A stretch of 64,000 nt of DNA from Isoetes taiwanensis. Its lineage: Eukaryota > Streptophyta > Lycopodiopsida > Isoetales > Isoetaceae. Below are positions 23,845-34,807 of the stretch, one piece after another. The notes beneath the pieces were generated by a model. The model was not told where the DNA came from, ran no database searches, and saw nothing but the letters and a program-made list of their open reading frames with translations. Each line of letters begins with the position of its first letter. The stretch's first letter is position 1. The DNA lies in assembly GCA_021234155.1 (NCBI GenBank), contig JAJEKV010000075.1, positions 2,110,001 to 2,174,000 of the forward strand, written 5' to 3'. Both the position numbers and the translations under genes were made by a program.

Positions 23845-23916
23845 GTGGCCCTCATGCCTAGAATAGGGTCCTCGTGCCTAGTGGCCCTCATGCCTGGAAT
23901 AGGGTCCTCGTGCCCA
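23845..23916. repeat. 36-bp tandem pair, GTGGCCCTCATGCC unit
   Basis: Positions 23845-23880 and 23881-23916 differ at only two bases. Similar GTCCTCGTGCCA phrases are scattered through both copies of the hairpin repeat. Confidence 0.9.
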
Positions 23917-24390
23917 GTGGATGTTGGATTGGTGGTTTTTGCAGGTTATAGATCGAGGTTTGTTAGCTTGGATGCGCTTATTCCTCACTCTGGTTTCTTT
24001 GGGAGTGGCCTCTTGTGCAAGATTGGGGTCGTCGTTGCAAATGATGGAGATGAAGGTTTACAGATCTTTATTATAACTTTGTTGTTATCAACTATTATAC
24101 AAATTTATCTAGTGGTATCTGATTATTCTTGTACACCTAAAAATGTTATTCTTGTACACCTAAAAAGGCCGGTGGGCATGAGGGTTTTTGTGGGAAGTAT
24201 TTTAAGAATATGTTGTATTTTTTATTTGGAAATAAAGAAGAGGGCTCCTATGGCTCATTCATTCATTCATGGTTGTTGGTTGTGTTGGAGTTCAACTAGG
24301 CTCTAGAAGTAATATAAATATACATTTTGCAAAGCAAGCTTAACATAGTTAAAAGAAGGGGACAAATGCTCTAAATTCTTCTTCAGATCT

Positions 24391-24839
24391 ATGAGACAGA
24401 AACAACAAAAGAAGACATTGATATCTTTACTTTTAGAGAATGGGTCAATTATCAAGGATCACAAACAAATACAAGAGTTCTTTTGCTCATATTTTAAGGA
24501 ACTTTTTAGAAGAAAAGTGACCAAGTTCCATGATTGTTTTGAGGACCTTGTCATCTCAAAAATCAACTCAAAGATTAAACATTCACAAAAGAAGTTGTTG
24601 GATCAGTCATTGTCCTTATAGGAATTGCACAATGCTGCATAAGGACTAATGCTCGGGAAGCAAAGGTATTCCCATCGAGTTTCTTCAAGTAAATTGCGAA
24701 TGGCTTGGGGAATATGTATATCAGGCTTACGAGGACTTCTTGAACTCTTTTGCACTGATAAGAGACTCTATACAAGATGCATATTGTTGATTCTTAAAGT
24801 TTAGAATCCTCGGAGCATAAATGATTGGAGACCAATTAC

Positions 24840-24873
<34 letters not shown>

Positions 24874-27740
24874 GAGAAAAGGAAGTGCCACTTTTTAATT
24901 TTTGTAATAAAAGTACATGCAACACCACAGAAGGAGATTACTACAGGAGCTCACACCTCAACTTCTTCATCTCCCCCTGGCGTGCTTATTTAGTCTCCTA
25001 ATGAGACAAATAGAAAATTTACATACCAAGTTACTCCTGTAATATGTAACAACACCTGATGAGGTAGGAAAATAAACAAGTATGTGATCTTTGTCTTGAG
25101 AACCTGTTTTTGAAGTAACCTGTATGCAATCCTTAATGATGACTGAAGGCATGTTGTCCAAAACAACAGCCACTCAAGCATATTAGTACTTGAGTTACTT
25201 AAGCATCAGCACTTAAGTATTTAGTATGCTCAAGCTTATCAGTACTTGAGCATCAATGGGCCTTTCGAGTACCTAAAAATGCTCTAGTTAGAACATTTTA
25301 AATCCCTAGTCAGTGCATCTTGCCACATTGTTGGGGTTACACGACCGGCTGCCCCTCCAACAGAGAAGTGGACCCTAGTAATGTAAAATCTTTGCATTGT
25401 GGGGATTATCGCTCATGTGTTCTCGTACATCATTCTCATGCACTACAAAGAAGCCTCCAAATGAACTCGCCATCAACACAAAAAATTCATTATACCTGTC
25501 TCTTAACCATACTTTACCAGATGAGTTGTCTCTTCCCGCTAGCAAGGAAACAGGAGTGCAGAAGGAAGGGAATAACCATCCGAAAACAAAACACAAATAA
25601 GAGTAACACTTTGCTAAATCTCTCAAGAACACGAAACCCCTTCTCTCAGCCGGGTTCTACAATTTTTGTTCCACCTTATAAAAGCGTCACGTGCTTTTTT
25701 TTGTGCTCAACCACAAACAAAAAGGAATAACAAAATCCCCACGCAGCCTTCTTAGGCCGGCTTCGGTGCTAACTAACATGTATCTTAGAGAAAGGGCCGG
25801 ATGCCTATTCCATTTGTGAAGTACAAAGAAGCTAATCTTGCTAAAAACTGCGAAACCTTACTTGTAAATCTCCACTATGCTTGTAGAAGATCATCATGCT
25901 TATCCGGCGTTAGAACAAAATACCACGTTAGTGGTTTTATCTTAATGAGAACCGTGGAGTCCGCTTTGAAGCAGCCAAGAACCAAGAAATCAGCAGCCTC
26001 GATGAAGAAAATAGTTTTGTATCCAAGAAAGCAAACCCTGGCTAGCACCAGAGAGAAGGGATTCGAATATGGGTGATGCGGCAGTGCCGGAATAGAAGAG
26101 AAAGAGGGGCGGCCCTCTCTCTTCTTGCCGCCCTAGCCGCACAGGTTGCCGCCCATCTGCCCATACCCCTCTTATCTACCAATTACGTTATTGTGATCAT
26201 ATTATAAGATTATTGCTAAAGCTTATGCTCAAAAGGTTGTCCATTATGGTGGAGGACCACATATCGCAGGTGCAGTTTAGCTTTCTCCCAAAAAGAAGTA
26301 TCTTCAATAATATCGCAATAGCATATGAAGACTTATACTAGGCTAGAAAAATGCAACAAAAAGTCATTTACCTGGAATTGGGTTTTTGTAAAGCTTATGG
26401 CTCTGCAAGTTGGTCCTTTCTTAAGGAAGATGCTTCTGGCTTTGGGTGTGGCAGTCAATTTATAGCCTTGGTGATGAAGTTGTTCTATTCTATTCTATTC
26501 TACTATGCAAAGGATACAGTTATGTGTGTTTTAGAGAGTCGTCCATTATCTTCCTAGTAGAGAGAGGGATCAAACAGGGTTGCCCCTTGGTGTAGTTTCA
26601 CTTTGATATCATTGCAGAGGGTTTATCATAACTACTACAGTCTACATCGAGTGATACAATCATTTCTAGACTTGTCATGCATAATGGCATTCAACAGGTG
26701 TGTAATCAATACAAGATGATATATTTTTGTTTTTGGAAGCTTTGTATGACAATTTATATAATGTGAAGGATCTTTTGGACACTTTCTCATATGCCTCAGG
26801 GTGCATGCTGGATTGGAATAAATGTGCCGCTTTATGGCCACTTGATGAAGATGCTCCTTCCTTTTTTATCTTTTTTTCCGTGGAAAGTTCCCCCAATGGG
26901 AGTTTCATCTACGTTTAGGTATTCCAGTGGGTGTGGACATATCTTCTTTCAAGATTTAGGATGAGATTCTCTTGGGATTAAATAAGCACCTAAATTGGTG
27001 GAAAGTTGCCAAATTGTTCTATGGCAAGAAGGATAACATTAGCTAAGTATATATATCCTGCAATCACACATGTATATGCGGCTTCAATCATATTGGCTCC
27101 TCAAGACAAGATGGAAAAATTGTGCAATCTAGTTTGGAATTTTGTGTGGGAAGATAACATGGTATATGCGGATGTTAAAGTTGCCTGGAAGAAGTGTACG
27201 AAAGCTAAACACATGGAGGTCTAGGGATGATAAATATTGATCTTCATTGTAAGGTATTACTCTGCAAGTCCATATGGCATAATTTGAATGGCGCAGTCAA
27301 CTCTCCTGAATTGGAACTTCTTGTCCAATCATTATTTTTGTGCGTACCCGATAATAAGGCTTCAGTTAAAGTATATTTAACATTGCACTTTGTTTTATGA
27401 GCTAAAATCTTAGCATCGCCTTTCTTGAAGGGATTACTTAAGGCCGTGGCGGTAGTTAAATCCGTGTTCCATCTCAGTGCAGATGCTGGTAGTTCAGTTT
27501 CTATGCTTATGTGGTAGTTACCTGTGAATGTAGATGGAGTGCGTAAGCCCATATGTCCTATTGGAGATGTGAGGGTACAAAGGAGGTAGAGACAAGCAGG
27601 TACTGAGCTTGTTGGGAGTTGATACCAATGAGGACGAGTAATTACTTGGCATGTGTTCAGGGATTCCTTTGCATTGAAGGAACGGGATAAGAAAACATGA
27701 GAACTTGTAGTTGATGAATTGTCTATAGAGTATTCAATGA
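24391..27740 (+). pseudogene. LINE ORF2: linker, RT and thumb, broken by insertion and decay
   Basis: 24391-24621 is the linker (LISLLLENGSII, EFFCSYFKELF). After the insert, 26351-26557 carries motif A as LELGFCKAYGSASW; the catalytic Asp (usual KLDFAKAYDS) has become Gly. IKQGCPL follows near 26570, and a decayed motif C has no YADD. 27006-27224 is the thumb (ARRITLAKYIYPAITHVYAAS, NLVWNFVWED). A TAG at 26339-26341 stands where TGG (Trp) is expected after EDLY. Motif A and C losses plus frameshifts mean the RT is inactive. Confidence 0.87.
24841..26177 (-). mobile_element. Retroposed polyadenylated RNA copy (about 1.34 kb)
   Basis: A run of about 32 T at 24841-24872 is the poly(A) tail of a minus-strand insert. 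The insert is bounded by the 10-bp duplication ACCAATTACG (24831-24840 and 26178-26187). It carries no RT, endonuclease or LTR. Its 5' part (about 26060-26170) is GC-rich and resembles a transcription start; the rest holds short frames only (25375-25632, 85 codons, unrecognised). Near 25160-25290 are several repeats of CTCAAGTACT / AAGCTTGAGCATACT. It is best read as a processed copy of a cellular or non-coding transcript moved by LINE machinery. Confidence 0.8.
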
Positions 27741-27799
27741 AATTTCTAGTCACTAATGTTCTTGATGCACTTCTATTACATGTACATTAGTTAAACAAT

Positions 27800-28365
27800 A
27801 CATTTCAATTTCAACTGAAGCATAGATGTTTATATTATTCAATGCAATCGCTACAGTAATCACTATTCATTTGGGTATGACCCAAACATTGTAGCTTGTA
27901 TGACAAGCAATTTTCCCGAGAGCCTAAGCTCTCTCGATTGATCTGCAACCTATCTTTCACTCCACATTAATAATGACAAACAATACTACTTGTTTTATAC
28001 TTCACGATTTGGCCATTTAGCTGGACCGACCTCTGTTGTTTCCGAGCCGAGTGAATGACCTAATTTTCATATTTGTTTTGGCTCCTTGATCATCTTCAAC
28101 ATTCTAACTATAAGTGTTCACTTCCTTATAAGGCCGTCGAGCCAATAATGAATAACATAGATTATATATAACCTAGGTCATAACCATAGACCATCATGAT
28201 CTATATAAACCATTGCATTCTCATTTTTTATTATCATCTTCCTCAGTGCTTAGCTATTGAACTTGTACACAACAATTGATCTTCTAACATATGTCAAAAT
28301 TCCAAATGTTATAACACGATAAAATTAACATCCCCCCTTCATGCTATAACTAAATATTCACACGG
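27800..28365. other. AT-rich intergenic sequence, nothing recognised
   Basis: I found no gene or clear repeat between the end of LINE copy E and the foldback element. Confidence 0.45.
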
Positions 28366-28630
28366 GGGTGCATATTCACACGGGGGGTGACTCCGGGCAA
28401 CGAGAGCTGTTGGATAGGCATATTCACCCCTTATCCTTTAATCTACACCGTACGTAAAGCTCCTCATTTGTGGGGTATGTAAGTACAAGATTTGCTATCT
28501 TGTATAATAAGATTCACAAAATACTATAAGATTTCAACCTGAATACTATATGGTGTTGATTTAAATGCGTCAAAATACAATTATGAGGGCTCTCGCTGCC
28601 CTACGTCACCCCCCGTGTGAATATGCACCC
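28366..28630. mobile_element. Small foldback (MITE-like) element
   Basis: 28366-28407 (GGGTGCATATTCACACGGGG onward) matches the reverse complement of 28589-28630 at 38 of 42 positions. The 180-bp centre is unrelated, AT-rich and non-coding. The left arm also contains a direct repeat of ATATTCACACGGGGG. Long terminal inverted repeats around a short core are typical of non-autonomous DNA elements. I could not identify a target duplication, so the superfamily is open. Confidence 0.65.
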
Positions 28631-28689
28631 AAACCAATGGGGGTTTAAGGGGGATTTTAATTTAAATGTGTTGGATCCAATGGTTATAT

Positions 28690-28890
28690 TTATTAATGTC
28701 AATGGTAGTTATGTGTTGGTTATTATACTAAAAAAAATTTTTGGCCCTTCGGGCCATAAAAAAAAAGCAGACGTGAGAATATAAAAGACATTTAAAACAT
28801 GTAGCAATATGTGTTATGTGTTTATGTTAATAATGTTAATGATAGCTATGTGTTGGTTGTTATATCGAAAAAATTTTTGCCCGCCGGACC
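28690..28890. repeat. Diverged tandem pair with a GC hairpin in an A/T tract
   Basis: ATGTGTTGGTTRTTATA followed by an A-tract and TTTTT-GGCC/GCCC occurs near 28710 and 28848. The first copy carries the perfect hairpin GGCCC-TTC-GGGCC (28744-28756) between A/T homopolymers. Confidence 0.6.
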
Positions 28891-29167
28891 TAAAATTTCT
28901 GTTCTCGTTATTCTAATCAAACTAGAACGCATGGCGGTTTGCATAAAAAATGGAAAGCAGAGGAGTCAATTAATATACATAAGCAACTTTTTCATTAAAT
29001 GTACACCGCCAGCCAAAGGTTTAGTAGCTTCTTATGCTGAGGAAAATAAGAAATGAGGAAGAGCTACATAGTTACTTCCTCCAAAAAAGCAAACAGAATA
29101 AAATGTAGCATACCTTTAACAGAATACACCACTCTTCTAGGTCCGTGAGAAATTTAAGCCATAGCTC

Positions 29168-29793
29168 TCAAGGAATGCACAAGCCTAGCGGACCATGCCG
29201 CGGATTGAACCCGAGCAGGCGAGAAAAAAAGGATTCACCTATTTGGGCACTTGGAAATGCATTTGGAAATGGACTTGGAAATGCATGTGGATCTTCATAT
29301 GCGCTATATTCTTCACATACATCTTCATAGTCATCTTCATATGCATCTGCTTCATATTCTTCTTCAAAAAGCCCAGCTTCTTCATATTCATCATATTCAT
29401 TTTCATCTTGAAAATCATATCCATGATAAATAACTTTACCTTGCCTATGTTTAGCATTTGATCTGCGAATCAGATGTTGGAAGAAACATTTAATCTCTGC
29501 TTTGAGCTCTGCTTTGGACCAATATTCTCTCACATATCCCCGAACTCGAGGCATATACTCCACGCATCAAGATCCAAAGCATCAAGTCCTGAGAATCGTT
29601 GAACAGATTTTTCACAAGGTATATGAATAAGAAGCACCCTCACGCTGCTTATCTTAGCTTTTTTGAAGATCCAGAGCATTCTATCTAAAGAATGAAAATA
29701 TCCATCTCTGTACACCACTTCCATGGGCGGAAATTGGTGGGCATAAACTGATCCTTCTAAAATCTCTGTAACTGCAAAGGAGTAAGCCACCAT
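29168..29793 (-). pseudogene. Uncharacterised acidic-tail protein, frameshifted
   Basis: Two minus-strand frames overlap at 29530-29563 and read as one protein of about 207 residues if a 1-base shift is allowed near 29560. The N-terminal part (29530-29793) contains VVYRDGYFHSLDRMLWIFKKA followed by a hydrophobic strand (VRVLLIHIP). From memory this resembles a loose YRDG-SLDNRRLW-F motif in uncharacterised eukaryotic proteins. The C-terminal part (29168-29563) is basic and then has a run of about 40 residues dominated by Glu, Asp and Tyr. The plus strand of that run produces a misleading His/Leu/Ile frame. It may be a real gene with a sequencing indel, or a pseudogene. Function unknown. Confidence 0.45.
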
Positions 29794-29799
29794 ACCTTA

Positions 29800-30962
29800 C
29801 ATAAAAAACCGAACCCGGTTTCATGTCCAATTTCACGAAGTTACATGATGATTATTCAAATCTCATATTCAAAGAAGCCCGGCCTCTTCGTCTAGAAGGT
29901 GTTACCATGGTATAACAAAGGTGTGGCATCTGTTTTGCCAAAAAATATGGAGGATACACAACTAAGCTATTTTGCCATTGGGTGTGAAGCAATGTACTCA
30001 ATGGCATCATGGCATGTAACAATCTTGTCGAAGCTTCATTATCGAGGGAATTTCCAAAGCAAATTCTTCTTCAAAACCCATCACAACTTCTCTTGTGTCC
30101 AAGCTATCCAACCCGGGTCTTTCTCAAAGTGAGTTGTTGGTGAAACTTTTGCGGATCCACCTTTGGGCAGTTCTTGATGACGGATAACACCCTATCGGTT
30201 ACAACTTTTTATCCGGATAAGTGCCCCGAGCTTCTCCGGAAAAGCGATCGGAAGACGCTTAGTGCCTAACCCGACAATCTAATATGTCTTGATATGAACC
30301 GCTTCATGGCCATGCCACGGATGGCGTGTCGCGGCGATTTCCTTCTCTTTTGCCTCTTCGATTACGTGGCGCGGGGCTTCGGCTTTCGTGTTCTTCTTTG
30401 TGCGAGAGGAAATCAATCCACATGCTTGGAGCATGCACGGAAAATGGGAGCTTTGATTCTTCCTCTTACGGGCGGAATCACGGAAGCATCACGGGCATGG
30501 ACACCGACTATCGGACCGGATGAAACCCTAAGTCTCTCGAAACCCTAGAGTGCATATGCGATGGTTGCATGTGTTCTCCCTTTTTTTCTTCCTTATTTCT
30601 TTTTTTTTTTTTTTTTTTTTCCAAAAGTGGGCTTTTGTTGTAAGCCCTTGATCTTGTCTTTTTTAAAGAGGGCTTTTGTTGTAAGCCCTTTGATCTTGAC
30701 CATTAAGAAGGGCCAAATAAAAAAGGGCGCAAGTTGCATGCAAATACTTGGTGCGCTCTAGATGTACCAATTAGTACACCTTATGCAATACGCCCACCAA
30801 ATCATATGAAAACCTTAGAGAAAACTGTATAAAAGTACAAAAAAAACCCCCTGTTATTATGCTACATATTGTATCAATCTTCTAAGCTCTGCCAATCTTT
30901 TTTCTGACAAAACCTTTGTCAATATATATGCAAGTTGTACTAAAGTATTCATATATATCAAC
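29800..30962. other. Intergenic sequence with small hairpin repeats
   Basis: No gene is recognised. 30150-30550 is GC-richer, with an open frame (30294-30548, 84 codons) of unknown meaning. A T-run at 30600-30620 is followed by two copies of GGGCTTTTGTTGTAAGCCC (about 30628 and 30668), each a perfect 6-bp stem with a 7-base loop, each trailed by TTGATCTTG. The 30760-30815 stretch is a faint relative of 17885-17937. Confidence 0.4.
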
Positions 30963-31603
30963 TGTAAGTTTTTAGCACAATATCAAGACAAATTTGCAAC
31001 TCAAGCTTTCCTTGATTCACCTTTGTGCATTACACAATTTAAGCATTACAATTTTGCCCATGTACAAAAGAAAATTCAAGATACTCCCTTTTGTTCAAAT
31101 AACCATACAATGTCAATAAACATATGGCTCTTATTAAACCTTTAACCTTCAAGTAGTTATTCAATAAAAACGAGTTTAACTGCAGTGAATTCAACCTGAA
31201 CTTTCTTTGATCGAAATAGCTTTGGCTTCAATCTCCAACGTCTGCAAATGGATTCGTTGGAGCCCCTGTATATGCCTGCATCGAATGCACACCCTTATAG
31301 CCTGTCAAAACGACCGACAAGGCTGCAAATTCGGGATGGATAGACTTTCCAGTCCAGAATGCCTCTATTATCCCACAGGCAAACGAAGAAAAACCAGTAT
31401 GTTGACCTTTGACTTTAATTTTTCCAATGGTTTCGAATGAACCTCTTTTAATATTTTAACTTCATTTAACAATCTTGAATTAGGGCTCATGTATGACTCA
31501 AGTTCCTCCTCCTGTAAGCACTATATGTCTGGCTCTAAAATATACTGCATGTGGCACTGAAGAAAACACTGCAACAATTATGCAATGACCCCATTTTTCA
31601 ACA
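30963..31603 (-). repeat. 3' LTR of the copia element
   Basis: On the minus strand it begins TGTTGAAAAATGGGG and ends TTACA. It is nearly identical to 36461-37110. Confidence 0.9.
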
Positions 31604-34600
31604 CTCCTCCTTCATTGCATAAGCAATCAAGCTTTAACTGTTTTTGAAACCCTGTGAACTTATTTTCTGAAAGCCCTTTCGTGAAAATATCTGCTATTTG
31701 TCTGTCAGTTCTAACATACATCATCTGAATATTACCCTTTGCAGCTTGATCTCTGATGTAATGCATGCTTAACTCTATGTGTTTAGTTCTCTCATGTTCA
31801 ACAGGATTTTTGACTATTGCAATACAACTTTGACTATCTAAAAAAATGATGGTTGGATTTACCTGTCTAAAGTTCAATTCTTCTAACAATCTCCTTAGCC
31901 AAACTATTTCCCTTGTCAAGAGAGAGGAAGCAGCATACTCAGCTTCAGCAGATGATAATGCAATTGCAGATTGTTTTTTAGTTCTCCAGGCTATGACGCC
32001 TCCTCCAAGAAATATTGCATATCCTGTAGTTGATTTTCTTTCAGTTTGATCCCCTGCCCAGTCAGCATCTGAGTAGGCACACATTTGAAGGTTATCATCA
32101 TCAAAAGTTATTCCAAAATCCTTTGTTCCTTTCAAATATTTCAATACTCTTTTTGCAGCCAGCCAGTGTGCTTTACTAGGATTGTTGCATCTTCTGCTAA
32201 GAATGTTAACTGCATAACTAATATCTGGCATGGTATTATTACTCAAGTATAATAAACAGCCAACTAGTGCACAGTATGGTACTTGCTGCATGTATTCAAG
32301 TTCTTTTGGATCAGCTTCTATATTTGCAGTCAAGTTATGCCCTGGAACAATTGGAGTCTTCACAATGCAAGCATCTTGCATATTGAATTTTCTGACCATG
32401 TTCTCAATATGCCCCCATTGTTTTAATTTCAGAATTTTATTCTTCCTGTCCCTTATGACTTCAATACCCAGAAATTTTTGCAAAGGTCCCAAATCAGTCA
32501 TTTTAAACCTGTGTTTCAAAATATTCTTGCAGATATTCAGAATTTCAATTGAGCTGGCAGTCATGATACAATCAGCTAGAGTGCAGAAATTATTCCCTTG
32601 ATTGTACCTATATAAATTGCCATCATTTTGCAATTTTTCAAAGCCTTGTTCTCTAAGAAAAGTATCCATGCAAAGATACCATTCTCTGGGAGCTTGCTTT
32701 AAGCCATAAACTGCTCTGTTTAGTTTCCAAACTAGATTTTCTGCTTGTTCAAAACCAGGGGCTTGTCTCATATAAATGTCTTCCTCTAGTGTAGCATTTA
32801 GAAAGGCAGTCTTCACATCCATATGATGTATTTCAAAATCAAGTGCATTTGCTAGACTTAAGAGAACTCTTACACTTGTAAGTTTGACAATAGGAGAATA
32901 GGTTTCATCATAATCTTGGCCCTATTTTTGAGTGAATCCTTGTGCAACTAACCGTGCTTTGTATTTCTTTGAACCATCAGCATTATCTTTAATTTTAAAG
33001 ATCCATTTGCTGCCAATTATATTTTGTCCAGCAGGTTGTTCTACAACATCATAAGTATGAGTATCTGCAAATGAGTTTAACTCATCATTCATAGCATTTT
33101 TCCACTGTTCTGCATTAATGCTTTTCAAAGCCTGCTCAACAGTCCTAGGTATTTCTTCATTCTCTAATATAGCCACTATTTGTTCTGGATCATCAATTTC
33201 TACTTCTTGTTCTAATCTTTTACTTCCACCCAATATATTTCTTCCATATGCTTCTCTGTCAAACTGAACCTCATCTAAAAGCCTTTGTGCTTCAGTTCTC
33301 CTTTTTCTAACCTTCTTTTCTGGTATGTCAACTTCACCAATTTCAGGTTCAATAACCTCAGTCCCTACCTTCTCAATTTCTGTTGCATGTTCACCTTGTT
33401 TAATTTCTGCCTCCTCCTCCTCTTCATAATCAATTTGATTATTATTTGTTGATGGTGAGCTTTTCTCCATGGTGGCTACCTTTGAGACTTGATGTCTATT
33501 CTTATATAGAACATCCTCACAAAATACTACATCTCTACTAATGATTATGTTTTTATTTTCTGGAATAAAAATTCTATAGCCCTTTGACTGATTATCATAG
33601 CCCACTAAGAAGCCAACTTCAGCCTTATCATCAAGTTTTTTTCTGAGCTCATCTGGCTTATGCACATAAGCCAAACATCCATAAGCTTTGAATTTTGCAT
33701 AATCAATTTCTAAATCTTCTCCATACCACATTAAATCTGGAATATTTCCTTGCAAGCTAGAGATAGGCAGTTTATTTTGTATAGTATTGGCAGTTAGCAA
33801 GGCCTCTTCCCACAAGTAATTTGGCAAACCACTATTCTTAATCATTGATCTAACTCATTCATCAAAGTTCTATTCCTTCTTTCTGCCACTCCATTTTGTT
33901 GAGGAGTGTATCTACAAGTTAATTGCCTCTTAATGCCATTGGCTATGCAAAAGCTTTTAAATTTGACTGAAAGTTATTCTCCTCCTCGATCAGATCTTAT
34001 ACATTTCAACTTTTTGCCTGTTTGTCTCTCTGATTCTATAACAAACTGCTTGAAAGCAGATAATGCTTGAGCTTTGTTAGCTAACAAGTAGCATTTGCAT
34101 TTTCTGGTATAATCATCAATGAAAGTGATGAAATATCTTTTGCTTGTCCTTCCTCTGATGTTCAAAGGTCCACACAAATCAGTATGCACCAGCTCCAAGA
34201 TTTCTTTGGTCTTCTTTTTTGATTTGTGAAAAGGCAATCTATTTATTTTGCCTAGCATACATCCTTCACATATATGCCCTTTTTCCTCATTTTCATATTT
34301 GATAAATCCTTTCTTTGCTAATGACTTTAGATTATTTGCATGAGTGTGTGCTAATCGATTGTGCCATAGCTCAAATTCAGAGAGCATTAACATTTGACAA
34401 GGTACATCACTGACATGTTCAAACTGAAATAATTTCCCAACACGCTTGGCATGAAATTTGATTTCATTATCAAACCATATATTACAGCCAATATCATCAA
34501 ATACAACTCTGTAGCCCAAGTCAACCAGCAAACTAACAGATATAAGATTTTTGATGATTCCAGACACACACAAAACATTTTTAATATTTACTACATTTCC

Positions 34601-34807
34601 ATGCAAATCCCAAAGCTGCAACAATCCTCTCCCTTCAATCTTTTGCAAAGCCCCATTCTCTACTTGCACACTCCTAGCTTCTCCTTGTTCCAAATTTTTG
34701 AGCAAATGAGCAGAGTGGATTACTGATCTTTCAGCTCCACTATCAACTACAAGAGCATGAGATAATTTGTTAGTATTGTTCTTATTTTCAAGAATAGAAT
34801 TCAGCAA
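31578..34807 (-). pseudogene. Copia pol: protease, integrase, reverse transcriptase, RNase H
   Basis: Protease: VVDSGAERSVIH (34710-34770). GAG-pre-integrase and zinc finger: LWHNRLAHTHANN then CEGCMLGK. Integrase core: HTDLCGPLN, RSDRGGE and TPQQNGVAERRNRT. RT: GSKWIFKIK, KARLVAQGF, VKTAFLNATLEEDIYMR. RNase H: AYSDADWAGD and SSAEAEYAA, ending in a normal copia C-terminus. Lesions: TAA after RSDRGGE (33974-33976), a frameshift near 33845, TAG at 32922-32924 (QK-stop-GQDY), and loss of the YVDD active site, where only TLADCIMTAS remains. The polyprotein cannot support transposition. Confidence 0.93.
31604..31613 (-). promoter_or_regulatory. Polypurine tract of the copia element
   Basis: The minus strand reads GAAGGAGGAG directly before the 3' LTR, where second-strand synthesis is primed. 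Confidence 0.8.

Larger units (their letters stand above)
22984..24309 (+). repeat. Dispersed repeat with hairpin, TATA-like box and CATG...CTCTAG ends (copy 2)
   Basis: The terminal motif (CATGGTTGTTGGTTG to CAACTAGGCTCTAG) occurs at 22984-23022, again near 23565-23602, and at the right end (24269-24304). The hairpin-TATA module follows the first occurrence directly. Near the right end, AAAAGGCCGGTGGGCATGAG, GGAAATAAAG and (TCAT)n match the end of copy 1 at 4.7-5.5 kb. After CTCTAGAA the flanks of the right ends diverge, so this is a true element border. No protein is encoded; the short Cys/Trp-rich frames follow the T/G-rich composition. Confidence 0.6.
24357..27790 (+). mobile_element. L1-like LINE, copy E, interrupted
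   Basis: The plus-strand LINE is split at 24840/26178 by a retroposed sequence. Left part: the linker and start of RT up to INDWRPIT. Right part: LL, KIIAKAYAQK, LPKRSIFNNIAIAYEDLY and onward to the thumb and connection region near 27700. Removing the insert plus one copy of the 10-bp duplication rejoins the WRPITLL motif in frame, which proves the nesting. No poly(A) end is evident, and the right border is approximate. Confidence 0.88.

Noticed and set aside
22984-24309. Short LTRs (TRIM element) formed by the repeated 40-bp termini
   Set aside because: The hairpin module follows only the left copy and no standard primer-binding site is present, so the repeats do not behave like LTRs.
22984-24309. 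Helitron 3' end (CTAG with upstream hairpin)
   Set aside because: The base after CTAG is A, not T, and the strong hairpin lies downstream of the CTAG, not upstream.
4712-24309. Hammerhead ribozyme (retrozyme) in the hairpin repeat
   Set aside because: I found no CTGATGA...GAAA core near the hairpin or termini.
29160-29225. Possible tRNA on the minus strand (GGGTTCAATCCG resembles a T-loop)
   Set aside because: No matching acceptor, D-arm or anticodon stem is found, and the stretch is the C-terminal part of the minus-strand frame.
29195-29461. Plus-strand frame with long Ile/Phe/His runs that looks like a membrane protein
   Set aside because: It is the antisense of the acidic Glu/Asp/Tyr tract of the minus-strand frame.
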